In this document: one piece after another, positions 23,695 through 36,545 of the stretch
How the letters are laid out: the number at the start of each line of letters is the position of its first letter
Position numbering within the stretch: the first letter of the stretch is position 1
Assembly (NCBI GenBank): GCA_018907035.1
Contig: JACCIC010000052.1
Location: 248,001-312,000 of the forward strand
Direction: 5' to 3'
Source: Sycobia sp. Sy_11
Lineage: Eukaryota; Arthropoda; Insecta; Hymenoptera; Epichrysomallidae
DNA length: 64,000 nt
Notes under the pieces: model-generated
What the model was told of the DNA's origin: nothing
The model's input: the letters and a program-made list of their open reading frames with translations, nothing else
The model's database searches: none
Made by a program: the position numbers and the translations under genes

Positions 23695-25032
23695 GAATAT
23701 TGCTACAAATAAGTTCTACAATAAATGATATTTGCAAAATTAATTTATTTGCTTCAAAATAGTATCCTTCCGAGTCAAAACAAAGTTTTTTAGTGCGTTC
23801 GAACAGCATGACGAATTACTTTTTTATGTCGTTGACTGGGATCATCTTCAAAATGGCGGTTGTTGCCTTTCGGATGTCCTCGACGTCCCTGAAACGCATT
23901 TCTTTCATCTCCAAATGTAATTTACCGAATAACTAGAAGACATACGATGCCATATATGATGCATACGGTGATGATTGACTGTCGGAATACCGTTCTTGAT
24001 CAAAAAATTAGTTAACAATGTGGATCGATGGGAGAGCCCATTATTATGCAACACTAACTTTTACGATATTTTGGCCGTATACGGCCAATGCAGGTAAGCA
24101 AGCGCTTCATTATAGCAAGATAATACTCAGTATTAACCATGTTGCCAGTTAGAAAGCATTCATGACGAATAAGACCTTTGAAATCGTAGAAAGAGATGAG
24201 CATTGTTTTGATTTTCGACTTTTCTGAGCGAGATTTCTTAGATTTTGAGTCATCGGGGGCTTCCTATTCATCACTTTAATGTTTTTTTTGGGAATCCTAT
24301 TGAAAATATCATGTTTCGTCACCATTTATTATAAAATAAAAATTTTATTTTAGTTGATAAAATACAGATCTTATTTTAAGATTTAATTGAATTTTGGTCC
24401 ATCTGGCTTCTTTAATGATGTCTTTGATGTTTCTTTAATGTTGAATTCGGAGTGCTTTTTTGAAGTAAATAATATAAATCTTTTGGAGGCTCGAATTCAA
24501 CGATTGCGGCGAATGACATTCTGGAGGCCCGAAATTATACGAATCGATAATACTTAAAAAATTCATTCCACTTTTATGTAATCCACCGACGATTACGTCT
24601 CATTTTTAATGTATTGACGTACTTTTTCGATATTGGTTTCATTTACTGCTTCTCTCGGCCGCACCGAACATACGTTGTAATTGAGCCTTTCCTGCCGTCT
24701 GTGAAACATGGAAACCATTTATGAATTGTTGCACGAGATAAAGAACCACTAACAGAAACTTTTTGCATCTTTTGATGGGTTTCGCTAAAAGCATAACGAG
24801 TTTAAAACAAAACTTAAAATTAGCTTTTTGCTCAATGCTCATTTTCCGACCAACAAATAAAATACTTTATCAATTAAAGCGCAATAACTTCACTTTTATT
24901 CATCTAAATGCCATGAAATTTCAAGTAGAATATAAATAGATGTATGTTTTGAACAAGCATAATCACAAACCTGACGACTCTGGTTGAACACCTATTTCAA
25001 AAGCCTGGTAACTTTTGAAACAGACCTTGTGT
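23695..25032 (-). pseudogene. Mariner transposase with N-terminal MSIEQ-type start, decayed
   Basis: The minus strand begins near 24842 with MSIEQKANFKFCFKL, the start typical of one insect and vertebrate mariner group, and ends near 23700 with LCFDSEGYYFE. In between lie scattered mariner pieces in several frames. The 5' end AGGTCTGTTTCAAAAGTTAC (minus strand, about 25009-25028) looks like a terminal inverted repeat; its partner at the left is not visible, so the left end is truncated or eroded. Confidence 0.7.
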
Positions 25033-25034
25033 AC

Positions 25035-26686
25035 TTGTACAGTACAACTTCGATAATTCAAAAGTTGGTACTGTCAAGGACAAAGACGTATCTATTATTT
25101 TTCTCTTAACTCATCAGAAATCAAAACGAAAGCACCAACTTATACAAATCACATACAACAGAAAAAACTTACAAGAATAAATGAAATAGACTGTTATTCA
25201 GAGATGGAAGACGGAAATACTCTGAGTCTAACTTCGAAATTTTTCGCAGCTCTAAATAATCAAAAGACTAACCTTCCATATATAATACAGAAACGTACAA
25301 CTGCAGAAATTACTTCTTTTAATTTCATTAGAAATTACAATAAATTCATTAGAAACACGCAATATATGAACGAAGGGAAAGATAAAAAAATTATCCTATA
25401 GTATTATACAATAATACCCAATAATGCACACATAAATAATACAACACAAGAAACGACACTTAAAATTAACGTAAATAAGGGAGACGATAAATATAATTTA
25501 AAGGAAATACCACAAAACGAGACAATAATAAATATATTTAAGAAAATAAACATGAAACACATACAGCAAGGGAAAATACATATAATTGAAAAGCTTATAA
25601 TTCAACATAAAGATATTTTCTACTAGAAAACTAAGTACTAGGAAACCTACACACTAGGAAACTGTAAAACAGAATACTACAAAATACATGTAACAGATGA
25701 ATGTTCTGTTTACATAAAACAATTCTCATTACCGCAAAAATTAATCGATACTGATCTCGTACAGCCTCCAAAAAGCGGATTTAATGTCCCAGCCTGGCTG
25801 GTAAGCATAAAACTTGAAAAGATGGAAAAGAGAAATGGAAGCTAGTCATAGACTACAGAAAATTAAACGAAAAAACCATCCCAGATCCCTAGATAATACC
25901 TTCACTTACAGAGTTCTCCAGCGAAAGAGGTATCAATAATTTATACATTACCTCAGAGCTGGTATCAAGATTTCATCAAATCAAAATGAAACACTCAGAA
26001 ATACACAAAACAACATTTAGCATTCACCCCTTAGAGAGTTTCGAGTTTAAAGTCTTACCCTTTGGACTCATAAACTTCCCCAGAACCTTCCAAAGAGTAA
26101 CGAATAACATACTGCACGAACTAATCAGAGATATATGCTGTGTATATATCAATGATACAATTATATTCGTACCAACTATAGAACTGTACTACAAACGATT
26201 TAACAGAGTAATAAATAAATTAAGAAGAAGGATTTAAATTGTCGCAGAAAATGCGAATTTTTAAAAGAAGAAGTAATAATTTTAGGACATATTGAAAATG
26301 AGAATGGGATTAAAGTAGACCTTAAAAAAATAGAAGCGCTACAAAATTTTCCCACACCTCAACAGCAAAAGAATATAAAAGAATTTCTAGAACTTGCAGA
26401 ATATTATAGATGATTTATTAATAACTTTTAACTAATAACAAAATACTATCAAACTTCCTTCAGAAACAGACAAACTTCATCTGAAGACCACCAAATAATT
26501 TTCTACAACATAAAGAAAATGCTATGCTCAGTTCCACTATTACTTGCTAGAAATTAACGAAGAATTTATAATAACAACGGACGTATCAAATGTTGCTATT
26601 GGCGCCATACTGTCGCAATCGCCAACCTAAAATACCATACGTAAAAGAAGCATTAGCGATCATTTTTAGAATTAAAAGCTTCAATA
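25035..26686 (+). pseudogene. Ty3/gypsy pol remnant (gypsy D)
   Basis: The plus strand gives WKLVIDYRKLNEKTIPDP, ELVSRFHQIKM, VLPFGLINFPRTFQRV and CCVYINDTIIF (RT; YxDD changed to YIND), then LGHIENENGIKVD and KNIKEFLELAEYYR (RT C-terminus), and an eroded RNase H start near 26560-26620. The sequence upstream from 25090 is A-rich and may be gag-protease, but no zinc knuckle was seen. Stops are frequent. It is cut at 26687 by a mariner. Confidence 0.7.
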
Positions 26687-27235
26687 CGAGGGTGAATTGA
26701 TGTTTCCTGCCTGACAAAGAAAAACAACATTTTTAAGAAATTTTTTTTATTTCTCAACCTAATCTCCTCCAAGGCTGATAGAATTCTCATGGCAGTGCTC
26801 TAGTCTAGCAATGCCATCTCTATAGACTGATTCGTCAAGCTCTTCAAAATACCCATTTACAGCTTCGATTACTTCTTCAGTGTCTGCAAATAGCTTACCG
26901 CCAAACGATTTTTTGAGGTTAGGAAACAGATAATGACCACTTGGGACTAGCTCTGGAGAGTAGGGAGGGTGCGGCATCAATTCAAACTTCAGATCATTGA
27001 TTTTAGCCATCGGAACAATTGACGTGTGCGCTGATGCGTTATCGTCATGAAACAAAATTTTTTTCTTCACCAGATGAGGTCGTTTAATTTTCCCTTCGTG
27101 GGTCAAACGTTGCAATAAGTATGCGTAGTATTGACCAGTGATAGTTTTACCCTTTTTAAGGTAATCAATGTATATAATACCTCTTGCAACCCAAAAAAAC
27201 AGTTGCTATAACCTTGCTCTCATCTTCCGATGAGA
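26687..27235 (-). mobile_element. Irritans-type mariner, truncated
   Basis: Left end CGAGGGTGAATTGATGTTTC after a TA at 26685-26686 matches the ends of the mariner at 41066-42316. The transposase frame 27115-26759 (minus) has LFHDDNASAHTS, PHPPYSPELVPSGHYLFPNL and ends SISLGGD. The second Asp is kept, the third is Gly. The N-terminal half and the right inverted repeat are missing. Confidence 0.85.
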
Positions 27236-27477
27236 GCTTATGTAATATTCAAAGCAGAATTGCTTCACCGCCAAAGGCACTGTAACATAATAAGAATATG
27301 TAAGTATCTTTACTTACTTAACTTTCAAGCTGTGTTTTTTTATCTAAAAAATTATATAGAATTTTTTAAAATGCAAATGAAAAATTGTATCCAACACTCC
27401 CCAATTCCCCTATTGAGTTAGTCTGATCACCATATTTTTCAGATAACTTTTATACTTATATTTTTTAAACGAAACCT
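27236..27477. other. No recognised feature
   Basis: Short AT-rich spacer; no motif. Confidence 0.4.
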
Positions 27478-27796
27478 ATTATTATTATCATCATTATCAT
27501 CATCATCATCATCTACTCGTTTATAGGGTCTCCATATCCATCATTCATGGGAAATACCTGTTTATAGAGCTCCCGATATACTCTCCAGCCCGAGAACAGC
27601 AGTCTTGCAGAGATGTAGGTGTGTGAATGATGAGTGGGTGTATAGACGAGCGAATACTACTATTTTCGTTCCAAGTTCTTGTCCACGGTCACTTATTCGT
27701 CACCCCTAGGAGTGCTTATTTCGTGACTGACCGCGAGCGGTCGTTCCCCTATCGGCGACCCCGGGGACGCGTGTGGTAGCTGAACTCAGGACCCCA

Positions 27797-27847
<51 letters not shown>

Positions 27848-28560
27848 CGCCACTGCGGATTCATAGTGACCCTATGTTTTGGCGGTGCCGTTCCCAAGCC
27901 CGGATAAAGGAGGAGGGAGTACACTTACAACAACTGGACAGCACACTCTTACAGTTATACACTTCACAACAATGACACATCAGACAACATAACACCTGGC
28001 CAAGGAAGGGATAACCATCGTCATGCTCACGTGTGGCGGTTTCGGCTCGGTTCCGTGACGGCTAGCACGGAGTGGACGAGCTTGACAGACTGAAAAATGG
28101 GGGAGTACTGGCAATGCTAGTACAACCGTCATTGAGTAAGGCTGTAGGTGTCATATGTGGGGAGGGGCTCTATGAACGGGTTACACAGCATATAATGTTT
28201 CGGGCACCACGCAGCTTGAAAACTCTGTAGAGTAGTTCGAGCAGCGGGAGCGAGACACGGAGTGACGCCTAGCAAGCACGGAGTGGATGAACTCTACAGG
28301 CCCAGAAAGGCACGGGCGCGACTGGAACTGCCAGCACGTGCACGGTGGTAGGGGCCTGCTGTGCGACATTGCCTAGTGGGGGGTTTGATAAACGGACATC
28401 TTCCCGAATACAAAGATGTGGGTGCCACGCCTCACGAGGAACCCTCTCATAATGGTAATCGGGTTGCGAGAGTGAAGCCCGGAGTGGCATTCTGGTACTG
28501 GGTGGGGACGATATGCGTACGGGCTCTGGCTGGGGATACCCTCCACTGCTAACTACACTT
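27478..28560 (-). mobile_element. LOA/I-like LINE, 3' end fragment
   Basis: The minus strand holds an ORF2 C-terminal scrap (EAWHPHLCIREDVRL at about 28475-28405), a partly duplicated stretch at about 28050-28390, and a 3' region with an (AAT)n tract (27798-27843). It ends at 27478-27510 in (GAT)n/(AAT)n repeats, the kind of tail such LINEs carry. About 27510-28180 matches 34036-34690 almost base for base, so both are 3' regions of one family. Confidence 0.6.
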
Positions 28561-28599
28561 ATACAAGCCTAACCCAACTCACGCACTTCACAATTTTTA

Positions 28600-29100
28600 C
28601 AACCCACGCCTCTGTTCTCTAAACATGAGCGAAATGGAAGGGGGCGGGCTCCTTTCTGAACTGTAAGGGGGGTTCACGACGTTTGCGTCGCTTATTAATT
28701 GATGCAGATCAAGTCTTGATCGTCCCCCCTCGGCTTTGTCAGGAAGGTAGAAGGGGCTCCAAACGGATCTAAAGACAGTCCACCGCGCTTGCCGCGCAGA
28801 ACATGTCTGGGAGCTGTCAAAGAGTGGGAAGGCGAGTGTTCAGGTTGCATGCTTGGACGACCCGAACCATCTTTGGGTCCTGCTGACGGCAGGACGGGCG
28901 TCTGTTCGCCTAGCCAGCACCAGTCATTCGGCATTAGCGAGTGCATCCTGACTCATAATGTCTGCCGGAAACACTCCAGAGACTGGAGCACCTTATTTTT
29001 GGGGTGTGAAGCTCGAGAGAGCGGAGGTGGGCTAGCGTGCCAGGGCGCGGTATATCCCGCGGCTCTGTAAAAGAGCCTTACAGGAAGATCCAAACCAAAA
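28600..29100 (+). other. Probable 5' region of the R1-like LINE
   Basis: GC-richer sequence between the LOA-like fragment and the first ATG of the R1-like ORF1. No coding motif. Assigned as 5' untranslated region only by position. Confidence 0.35.
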
Positions 29101-30585
29101 TGAATCGTACAGGCAAGTATTTGGAATCATTTTGGTGAGATTCTCGTTGAAGGGTCCATGGAGGCCGGCCACTTGGGGGGACGAAAACAACAAGAAAGAA
29201 GAATGGATATTATAAACAACCAAGAAGAAGAGGTACAGAAAGTGAAAAAGCAGGAGATGGATCAGAAGAGTACGGGGTGAACAGCGTGGATGTCCCCCGT
29301 ACGGCCAGTAACACCAAAGTTGATAGCGCTGCTGGTACAGCAAGCTACGGCAGCATTGTTGATGATCACGACAAAGACCTCATTGACTCCATAAAAAATT
29401 TGTTTAGAGTGATGATGCAATCGATGAAAAGGCAAAAGAACGTGAATAACATAATAAAGGAGGGGCTTCCGGCTCTACAAAGCCAATTCTAGGAGCTCGT
29501 AAGCAGAAGGCGCCTCCGAGCACACCGCCTACATACCCCCGAGATTGCCGAGACAATAGAAGGCCAGAAGAGGCATCCTTCTAGCTCTCCAACAGAATTA
29601 CTTGAGAGGGGGCGAAAGAAGAAGGAAAATAAGAAAAATAATAGACGAAGGTGCGACAAAAGAAGAAGACGCGGCTGCCAATTGAAATCGTGGGGACGAG
29701 CCACAGCCTGAGCAAGGCTGGAAGAATGTCCCCACCAGGCAAGAAAAGAGAGCAGCCAAAACAAAGATGCAGAAAAAAGAAAGAAGTTAAATGCAAAGGG
29801 GCCAACAAATCTGGAGTAGGCCCCCTCCCCCCAAACCGAAAGATAAAATAGAAAGAAGGGCAAGGCCTGAGGCGCTGCTCCTCAAACCCTCGGAGGGGAA
29901 GACCTACACGGAGATCCATGGAGGGATCCACCATACATAAGGTCGATCCCTCGCAGCATGGACTCACTATCAGAGACATCCGCCGAACATTAAACGGTGA
30001 TGTCCTGATCGAGTTTAAGAAGGCTTCGGCGGAGGGCAAGCAGAGCTTTACTAACGCCTTCTAAGAAGTCGTCTGGCAAAACGCGATACTTCGCACTCTG
30101 ACCCCCAAGACTCCCTTAGAGATCAGAGACGTGGACGGCTGCGCGACACTCGTCGAAGTAAAGACAGCCCTTCTTAGCATCTCTCGGGACTATACTGGCC
30201 CCTCGAGATGAGGCTTACGAGGGAGAACAAAGTCGGCAAACGACTAGCGCTCGTGAGCTTCTCTGAAGAGGCTGGCCAGCGGTGACTGAAAGTCGGAAAG
30301 GTGGCAATTGGATGGGTCTTTTGCGGCTTGCGGCGGCGGGTCCAGGTCGAGTGCTGTTACAGATGTCTCAGCTATCGACACCGCGATTCAGGTTGCGATG
30401 GTCCAGACTGGAGCACCGCCTGCTTCCGGTGCGGGCAGCAGGCACTCAATTCGTCTGACTGTAGAACGCCTCCACAGTGTTTCCTCTGCCCGGGGAACAT
30501 GCCCGCAGTTTTAAATCACGTTGCGGGGTCTGGGGCTTGTGCGGTATTTCGCGAAGCCCTTGCCAGGTCTCGCCAAAATGATTAA
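29101..30585 (+). pseudogene. R1-like LINE ORF1 (gag-like), frameshifted
   Basis: Pieces in order: a coiled-coil-like segment DLIDSIKNLFRVMMQSMKRQ and IIKEGLPALQSQF (29370-29490); KPSEGKTYTEI (about 29890); VLIEFKKASAEGKQSF (about 30000); LEIRDVDGC (about 30120); and three zinc knuckles CYRCLSYRHRDSGC, CFRCGQQALNSSDC and CFLC..H....C (30355-30540). This is the ORF1 layout of the R1 clade. Several frame changes break it. The final frame ends by overlapping the ORF2 ATG, as in R1 elements. Confidence 0.8.
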
Positions 30586-32560
30586 AGTCCTGCAGGCGAA
30601 CCTGAATAGGAGTCGGACGGCGAGCGATCTCGTCAGCGAACTCTTGAAATCGTCAGCGAACAATACCGATATGGAGATGCGGAAGTCTAGTATCGCGACG
30701 AACTCGGTACCAGGACGTTTTGGATTTTGAACCAGCACTGCTTTCGGGTGGAGCACCATGGATCTGGCCGCGACTTCGTCTGGGTGAAGGGCAACAACGT
30801 AAATTACGTCAGCTGCTATCTCACCCCGAATGAAACCATCGGGGGTTTCCAGTCTAAACTGGATGTCCTTGAGGATGCGGTAAGAGAAATGGAAGGGAAG
30901 GTAGTAGTGGCTGGAGATTTGAACAGCAAAGCTCTCGAGTGGGAGGAACCCTTACCGGACTCTAGGGGAAGACGAGTGATGAATATCGTATGCAGACTAG
31001 GTCTGGTTATCTTGAACTCCGGATCTACGTCAACCTTTCGAAGACCTGATTACAGGGAGACCATCTCTGATGTATCCTTTGCGACGAAGATTCTGGCCGG
31101 ACAAGTGCGGGACTGGCGGGTGATCGAAGACTATACAGCCAGCGATCACCAATACATCACCTTCCGCGTTGGTGATGCCACCCAGCCAGATGGATCGTCG
31201 CGAGGAAGAAACATGAGAAGTTTTCCCAGGCGCTAGAACGTGGACAGCACCGCCGGGTTGAATTACCAAGAATTACCATGGGGATTGGGGTAAAAGTCAT
31301 AGCCCGCAAATTAGGCATTTTCCGTAAAAGCATGCTTATGAGCGTGGAAGTGATGGACGGTATCGTACATGCCCTACTCCCTACTCATTCCAAACGAAGG
31401 CATGAGCTCCTCGTTCCCGAGGGTCCTGAGGCACCGCCTTTCACAAGGGCGGAGCTAGTGAGAGCAGTGCGCTCTCTGAAGAACAAAAGGGCACCAGGAG
31501 CTGACGGACTTTCGGTAGAAGTGTTGAAAGCGGTGGTACAGAGCCATCATGAAATCTTGCTTGGCGTGTAGAACTCGTACCTTCGCGCGGGAATATTTTA
31601 TTCCCGCTGGAAGGAGGCGAGACTTGTACTGATAAGCAAGGGCAAGGGATCATCTAGTATTCCGTCGGTGTACAGATCCTTATGCATGCTAGACACCGCG
31701 GGGAAACTCCTGGAAAAGCTGGTGAGACTCCGCCTACAGGCGGCGCTTTTTACATCTGGTGATCTTTCCGAGAGGTAGTATGGCTTTCGGAGAGGGCGAT
31801 CCACCATAGATGCTATTCAGGAGGTAGTGGAGGTGGCCAGGACTATGGAGCGGGGGAATCACTTCTCCCGACCAGTGTGTCTTTCGGTGACACTCGATGT
31901 CAAAAACGCCTTCAACTCGGTTAGGTGGACAGACGTGCTGGGAGAACTGGAGGAGGACTTCAATGTACCTAAGTACCTACTCCAGATCATTGGAGATTAT
32001 TTTAAGGACAGATCGATTCTGTACGAAACGGCTAAGCGAAAAGAGCTAACGTGTGGCGCGGTCTAAGGCTCCATTCTGGGTCCTGATCTATGGAATATTT
32101 TCTATGACGGGATCCGTCGGTTGGACATGCCAGAAGACTACTCGCTGATCGAGTATACGGACGATGTGGCAGCTGTATTATTGCGCGCAATATGATCAAG
32201 TAATGCACAGAATTCGCTATTGGATGGGTGATCACGGGCTGGAACTAGCGGAGGCGAAAACTGAGATTGTACTCCTTACGAAGAAGCGCGTCTCCAGAGT
32301 GCAGCCGCTAACTATTGGAGAGATGTCGGTCCTGATCAAGGCTTCTGTCAATTCCCTGCGGTGATGCTAAATACGAAGCTCACCTTCTAGGAACATATTC
32401 AGAGGTCGGCGGACAAGGCAGCGGTAGTGGCCGCCTCCCTTTGCAGGGTCATGGTCATCGTAGGAGGACCACGCCCCTGCATCAGGCGGCTATTACTGTA
32501 AGCTGTTGAGTTCGTCATGCTCAATGTTGCTAAAGTCTGGGCCGATGCGCTGCAATACAA
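30578..32560 (+). pseudogene. R1-like LINE ORF2 (endonuclease-RT), broken
   Basis: ATG overlaps the ORF1 stop (ATGATTAA). Endonuclease: VLQANLNRSRTASDL, then VVVAGDLNSKALEWEEP and ASDHQYITF (about 30900-31170), so late catalytic motifs survive while a middle part is lost. RT: SLKNKRAPGADGLSVEVLK, YRSLCMLDTAGKLLEKLV, YGFRRGRSTIDAI, VTLDVKNAFNSVRW, GSILGPDLWN and YTDDVA in place of YADD (about 31460-32170). After that LAEAKTEIVLLTKKR and a short C-terminal scrap near 32500, where it stops against the minus-strand R1 fragment. Frameshifts and stops throughout. Confidence 0.8.
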
Positions 32561-32579
32561 AAAGTATCGCAGGGGCTTT

Positions 32580-33650
32580 TATTCTTGAGATAACCCACCC
32601 GATTTTAATGCGTCTTTCTTTAAGAGGTCGGTAGCCTCTTTTACGTGAAATTCGTAGACCGCCATTCTCTGTCCTCGACTGTTAACTCCGAAAACATGGA
32701 GCCGACGATCCGCGATCCGTCCCGTTTCCTGATTTTACGCGTTCGCGATGTCCTCGTCGGTCGTGACACAGTCCAAATCTAGAAATTCCAGTGTCACCCT
32801 GGAGGTCAAATCTTTTACGCGTGCAGCCTCTCCAACAGCGTCTTGGAGAACCTGTCGGATGTCCGCCGCGTTAATCGCGTTATTGTCCGTACAACGTCCA
32901 CGTACGTCTGTCCCTCAGCCGGCCTGACAATGATCGCTCCTCCCTTACCTTTGAGTTCAGAGCGATCAGACCCGTGGCCTTGGGGTCTCGTGTCGATCTT
33001 TTCTGCCGTCTGTTTCATTAATTTGTCCGTCTCGGTCCTTTTCAGTTTTTTTGTTTTTGAGACCACCGTCACCCAAGCTTCGGCCTCAGTCGTCCGCTTT
33101 TGTGCGGTCTCCTGCTCCGAAGTAGGGGTCTGACGGTCTCTTTTCCGTTTTTGAGGACTTGCCTCCTCACATTCGATCCGTCCTTTGTCGGAGCAGTCTC
33201 ATTCGCTTTAGTTCATACTGCCCGACTTTCACCGCCTCGTTGATTTCACTCAAACCATTCTTGATCACTTGGCTCACGTTTTTTTGTATGCCAGGTCTCT
33301 CCATCATTTTACTTAAAACTCTACTGAAAATGTAAATTTGCTCTTGTAATTTACTCTCAGCAGCCTCCCAAGTTGCTGGAGATCTGTTTGCATTTACACT
33401 CGCATTCTCACTGCTACCTGTCACATTTTCTGGCACACCTGCAAGGTTGCTTACTGGTGTACTAGGGGAGCTGGGAAGCTCCATGGACTCTACTGAGTCG
33501 ATTGCAGGCGGCACCCGAGAGCCTGCTATTTTCTTAGTTGTACTTTTCATTTTAGTATTTATATTTTGTATTGAGTGGGTTATATTTGTGATGGTCAGGA
33601 GGATTACTTGTTGGAAATAACGGTTCAGCGTCCTGAATCTCCCCATTACT
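32580..33650 (-). pseudogene. Second R1-like LINE ORF1, minus strand
   Basis: Frame 33646-33167 has a Ser/Pro/Asn-rich N-terminus, then QEQIYIFSRVLSKMMERPGI and VIKNGLSEINEAV, parallel to the coiled-coil part of the plus-strand R1 ORF1. Frame 33072-32815 has KGKGGAIIVRPAEGQTYVDV, the counterpart of KPSEGKTYTEI. Zinc knuckles and ORF2 are missing; it meets the plus-strand R1 fragment tail-on near 32570. It is a different R1 family from its neighbour. Confidence 0.75.
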
Positions 33651-34035
33651 CAAGCCCTCCTACATTTTGGTGGCCTCGGCTGCCCCCCCCCCCACGACTC
33701 GCAGCAGGGTTCCATCCGTACGCCATACGGCACTACTACGAGAAGCGGGATTTGACGTCTGACGATACCATACCACTGTGTGGGGCAGTTTCCCATGTTG
33801 GCTAGACTGGGTTCGAGCCCCCTATTTTTGCCATCTGGTTTTACAACTGTACGCTCCAGAAGGGGAACGCATACAAGCATGAACTGATTCCCTCACAGCT
33901 AATCCCACCAATCAAGAAGTAATCACTGCATCCACAAAATCTTACCTTCATCAGTCACTCAGACTGGTCACAATCATACGTGAGAGGTGCCCGTTTATAG
34001 GGCCTCTCATTCATTCATAACCCGCCTGGAAATTA
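33651..34035. other. Probable 5' region of the minus-strand R1 fragment
   Basis: Holds a C10 homopolymer near 33686 and no coding motif. CCCGTTTATAGGG near 33992 belongs to the repeated motif of the adjoining LINE 3' region, so the boundary between the two elements is unclear. Confidence 0.35.
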
Positions 34036-34316
34036 CTCGTTTATAGAGTCTCCATCTCCATCAGTCATGGGAAATACCCGTTTATAGAGCTCCCTATATA
34101 CTCTCCAGCCCGAGAACAGCAGTCTTGCAGAGATGTAGGTGTGTGAATGATGAGTGGGTGTATAGACGAGCGAATACCACTATTTTCGTTCCAAGTTCTT
34201 GTCCACGGTCACTTATTCGTCACCCCTAGGAGTGCTTATTTCGTGACTGACCGCGAGCGGTGGTTCCCCTATCCGCAACCCCGGGAACGCGTGTGGTAGC
34301 TGAACTCAGGACCCCA

Positions 34317-34352
<36 letters not shown>

Positions 34353-34690
34353 CGCCACTGCGGATTCATAGTGACCCTATGTTTTGGCGGTGCCGTTCCC
34401 AAGCCCGGATAAAGGAGGAGGGAGTACACTTACAACAACTGGACAGCACACTCTTACAGTTATACACTTCACAACAATGACACATCAGACAACATAACAC
34501 CTGGCCAAGGAAGGGATAACCATTGACACGCTCGCGTGTGACGGTTTCGGCTCGGTTACGGGACGGCTAGCAGGGAGTGTATGAGCTTGACAGACTGAAA
34601 AATGGGGGAGTACTGGCAATGCTAGTACAGCCATCATTGAGTAAGGTTGTCGACATCATATCTGGTGAGGGAGGCTCTATAAACGGGTAT
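34036..34690 (-). repeat. LINE 3' region, second copy of long direct repeat
   Basis: Near-identical to 27510-28180, including the (ATT)n tract at 34318-34349, which is shorter here. Contains CCCGTTTATAGAG at 34077-34089 and the reverse CTCTATAAACGGG near 34674. It lies directly 3' of the LOA-like ORF2 remnant on the minus strand, which is why I read it as that LINE's 3' untranslated region. Confidence 0.7.
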
Positions 34691-36545
34691 AAACGGACAT
34701 CTTCCCGAATATAAAGATGTGGGCACCACGCCTCTCCGAGTAACCCTTTAACTCTGCGGAGGGTATTTGCAGCCGTACCCGTCCAAATCAGTGTCAATGG
34801 TTCTATCTTGAGGAGCATGCCTAGCGCTGCAGTATGTGTGGACCTAATCGCGCCTGAGATGCTTCTGACTACCACATTCCTCACTATCTCGAGTATGCTA
34901 GCAGCAGTGGACAAGCCGTTCTCTCCCACCAGACTAGAGCACCATATGTTGGTGTATGTTAGACCAAGTTGTATGTTAGACCAAGAGTCTAGCATACCCA
35001 GACGAGACTCTTTTATGTACTGCTGTGCTCTCCCTTTGTTCTGTATCGCAGACTTGAGGAAAGTGTGGTTGGATGAGATATCTCAACGTTTCTTCATACG
35101 AACGTTACATAATTGCCGATGGGACGTTCCAACGTGCCAAGGATGGCATCAGGATTCTTAGAAAGAATCCTTCTCAATCTGTCCGCCTAATTTCTCTTGC
35201 AGATGCTTTCACAGTAATTCCTCCAGCTCTCTCTCTCTCTCTGGCCGTCCTTACTGCATATCTATATTCGTTCCCAGACGATCTGTATGCATTCCAAGCA
35301 GATTCTTCACTTGTTCGCCTGGCTGTCTTACGAAGACTCTTGGTTTTCTCTTTTAGATAATCTAGTTTTCTTATTCGATCAGCGGACCTCAACTTTGAGT
35401 TTCGCTTGTTTAGGGTGAGAGTTCTCCTCAAAGGCGTGTCTGATGGCGTCGCTAAAGGGTGGTGGCACTTTCAAGCGTTCGCTACTCCCTGATGTCATCA
35501 GGTATGTTCTTCAGTTTATCCTCGATGACCTTCTTGTATCTTTGCCAATTTGTACATTTAGATTCCCGCATCCAGATTGATTCTTCCTCATTGGGTATCT
35601 CTAAAGAGAATATTAGCAGAGAGTGATTGGAAAGTGTTTCCACCCTACATCCGCTCATTAATGTGGTTAGCCGAGTGCTTCCGAAAGTGGGAGTGTCGCC
35701 CACATTGAGTATTTTTAGTTCTGTTTCTGCAAGATACTCTAGTAGTTTGACGCCCCTCTCATTCGTGTCAGTCCTACCCCACACCCTGTGGCGTGAGTTC
35801 GCATCACACACTAGGACTAGTGCAAGGTTGCTAATCATACAATGTTCCACAAGTCTCCGGACTTCCCCGGTCGGGTTATCAGTGCTGTCATATGGAAGGT
35901 AGGTGGATGCAATGATGCTTGTCCGATCCACTCTACCTCTACAGAGACCACTTCGAGGTCTCCAGTATAGAGGTTGAGCAGCGGCGCAACACTTACACCC
36001 TTTGTCAGGATACGCGCTCTATAGGCCTTAGCGCCTCTGGATTTTTGATACACGTAACCCCAGACACTAGTCCCCTTATCGCGCCCTTCACCGTCCAAGG
36101 TTCTTGGATTTGTTATATGCATATGTGCACCCTCGTTAAACTCCTCCTTATAATGACAGAAGCGTTTTTGCAGCGGTTCATGTTAATTTGGAGGAATGAG
36201 ATACTCGATGGAGCCATTTATGTCTCCACCATGACCCAGTCCTTAGCATTACCCGCAGGTGCCTGCTTCTCATGGCGGCTCACATTAAAATTAATCCTAC
36301 TCATGAGATACCAGGGACTATGGTCAAGAGTCGCCAACAATCCGGCGTGCGATTCCGGAATGGTCAGTACAAGGAGATGTTTATAATCCGTGCTGGTCAT
36401 CTCTTCCTCTCTGACCTGGATTTTGACAACCCTCCACGACCGTGTCTTAGACTTTAAGGTGGGGTTGTACCTTTCTAGCCGTTCCAAGGCGGTTGACAAG
36501 CTCACCGAGGGTCCCGGTATCCACGTCAATATATGCGCTAAATAT
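34690..36545 (-). pseudogene. LOA/I-like LINE ORF1 end and ORF2, internally deleted
   Basis: Minus strand, top to bottom: ORF1 C-terminal piece (36529-36218) with HLLVLTIPESHAGLLATL; endonuclease (36122-35482) with ASTYLPYDSTDNPTGE, LVLVCDANSRHRVWGRTDTN and LLEYLAETELKILNVGDTPT; linker start (35431-35174) with SAWNAYRSSGNEYRYAVR; then a large deletion covering the RT core, and a C-terminal piece (34995-34700) with GAIRSTHTAALGMLL. The endonuclease wording resembles LOA/Bilbo-type LINEs; the clade is inference. Several frameshifts. Confidence 0.7.

Noticed and set aside
29489..30039. Minus-strand frames of 124 and 152 codons
   Set aside because: Opposite to the R1-like ORF1 zinc and coil regions on the plus strand; hydrophobic shadow frames without motifs.
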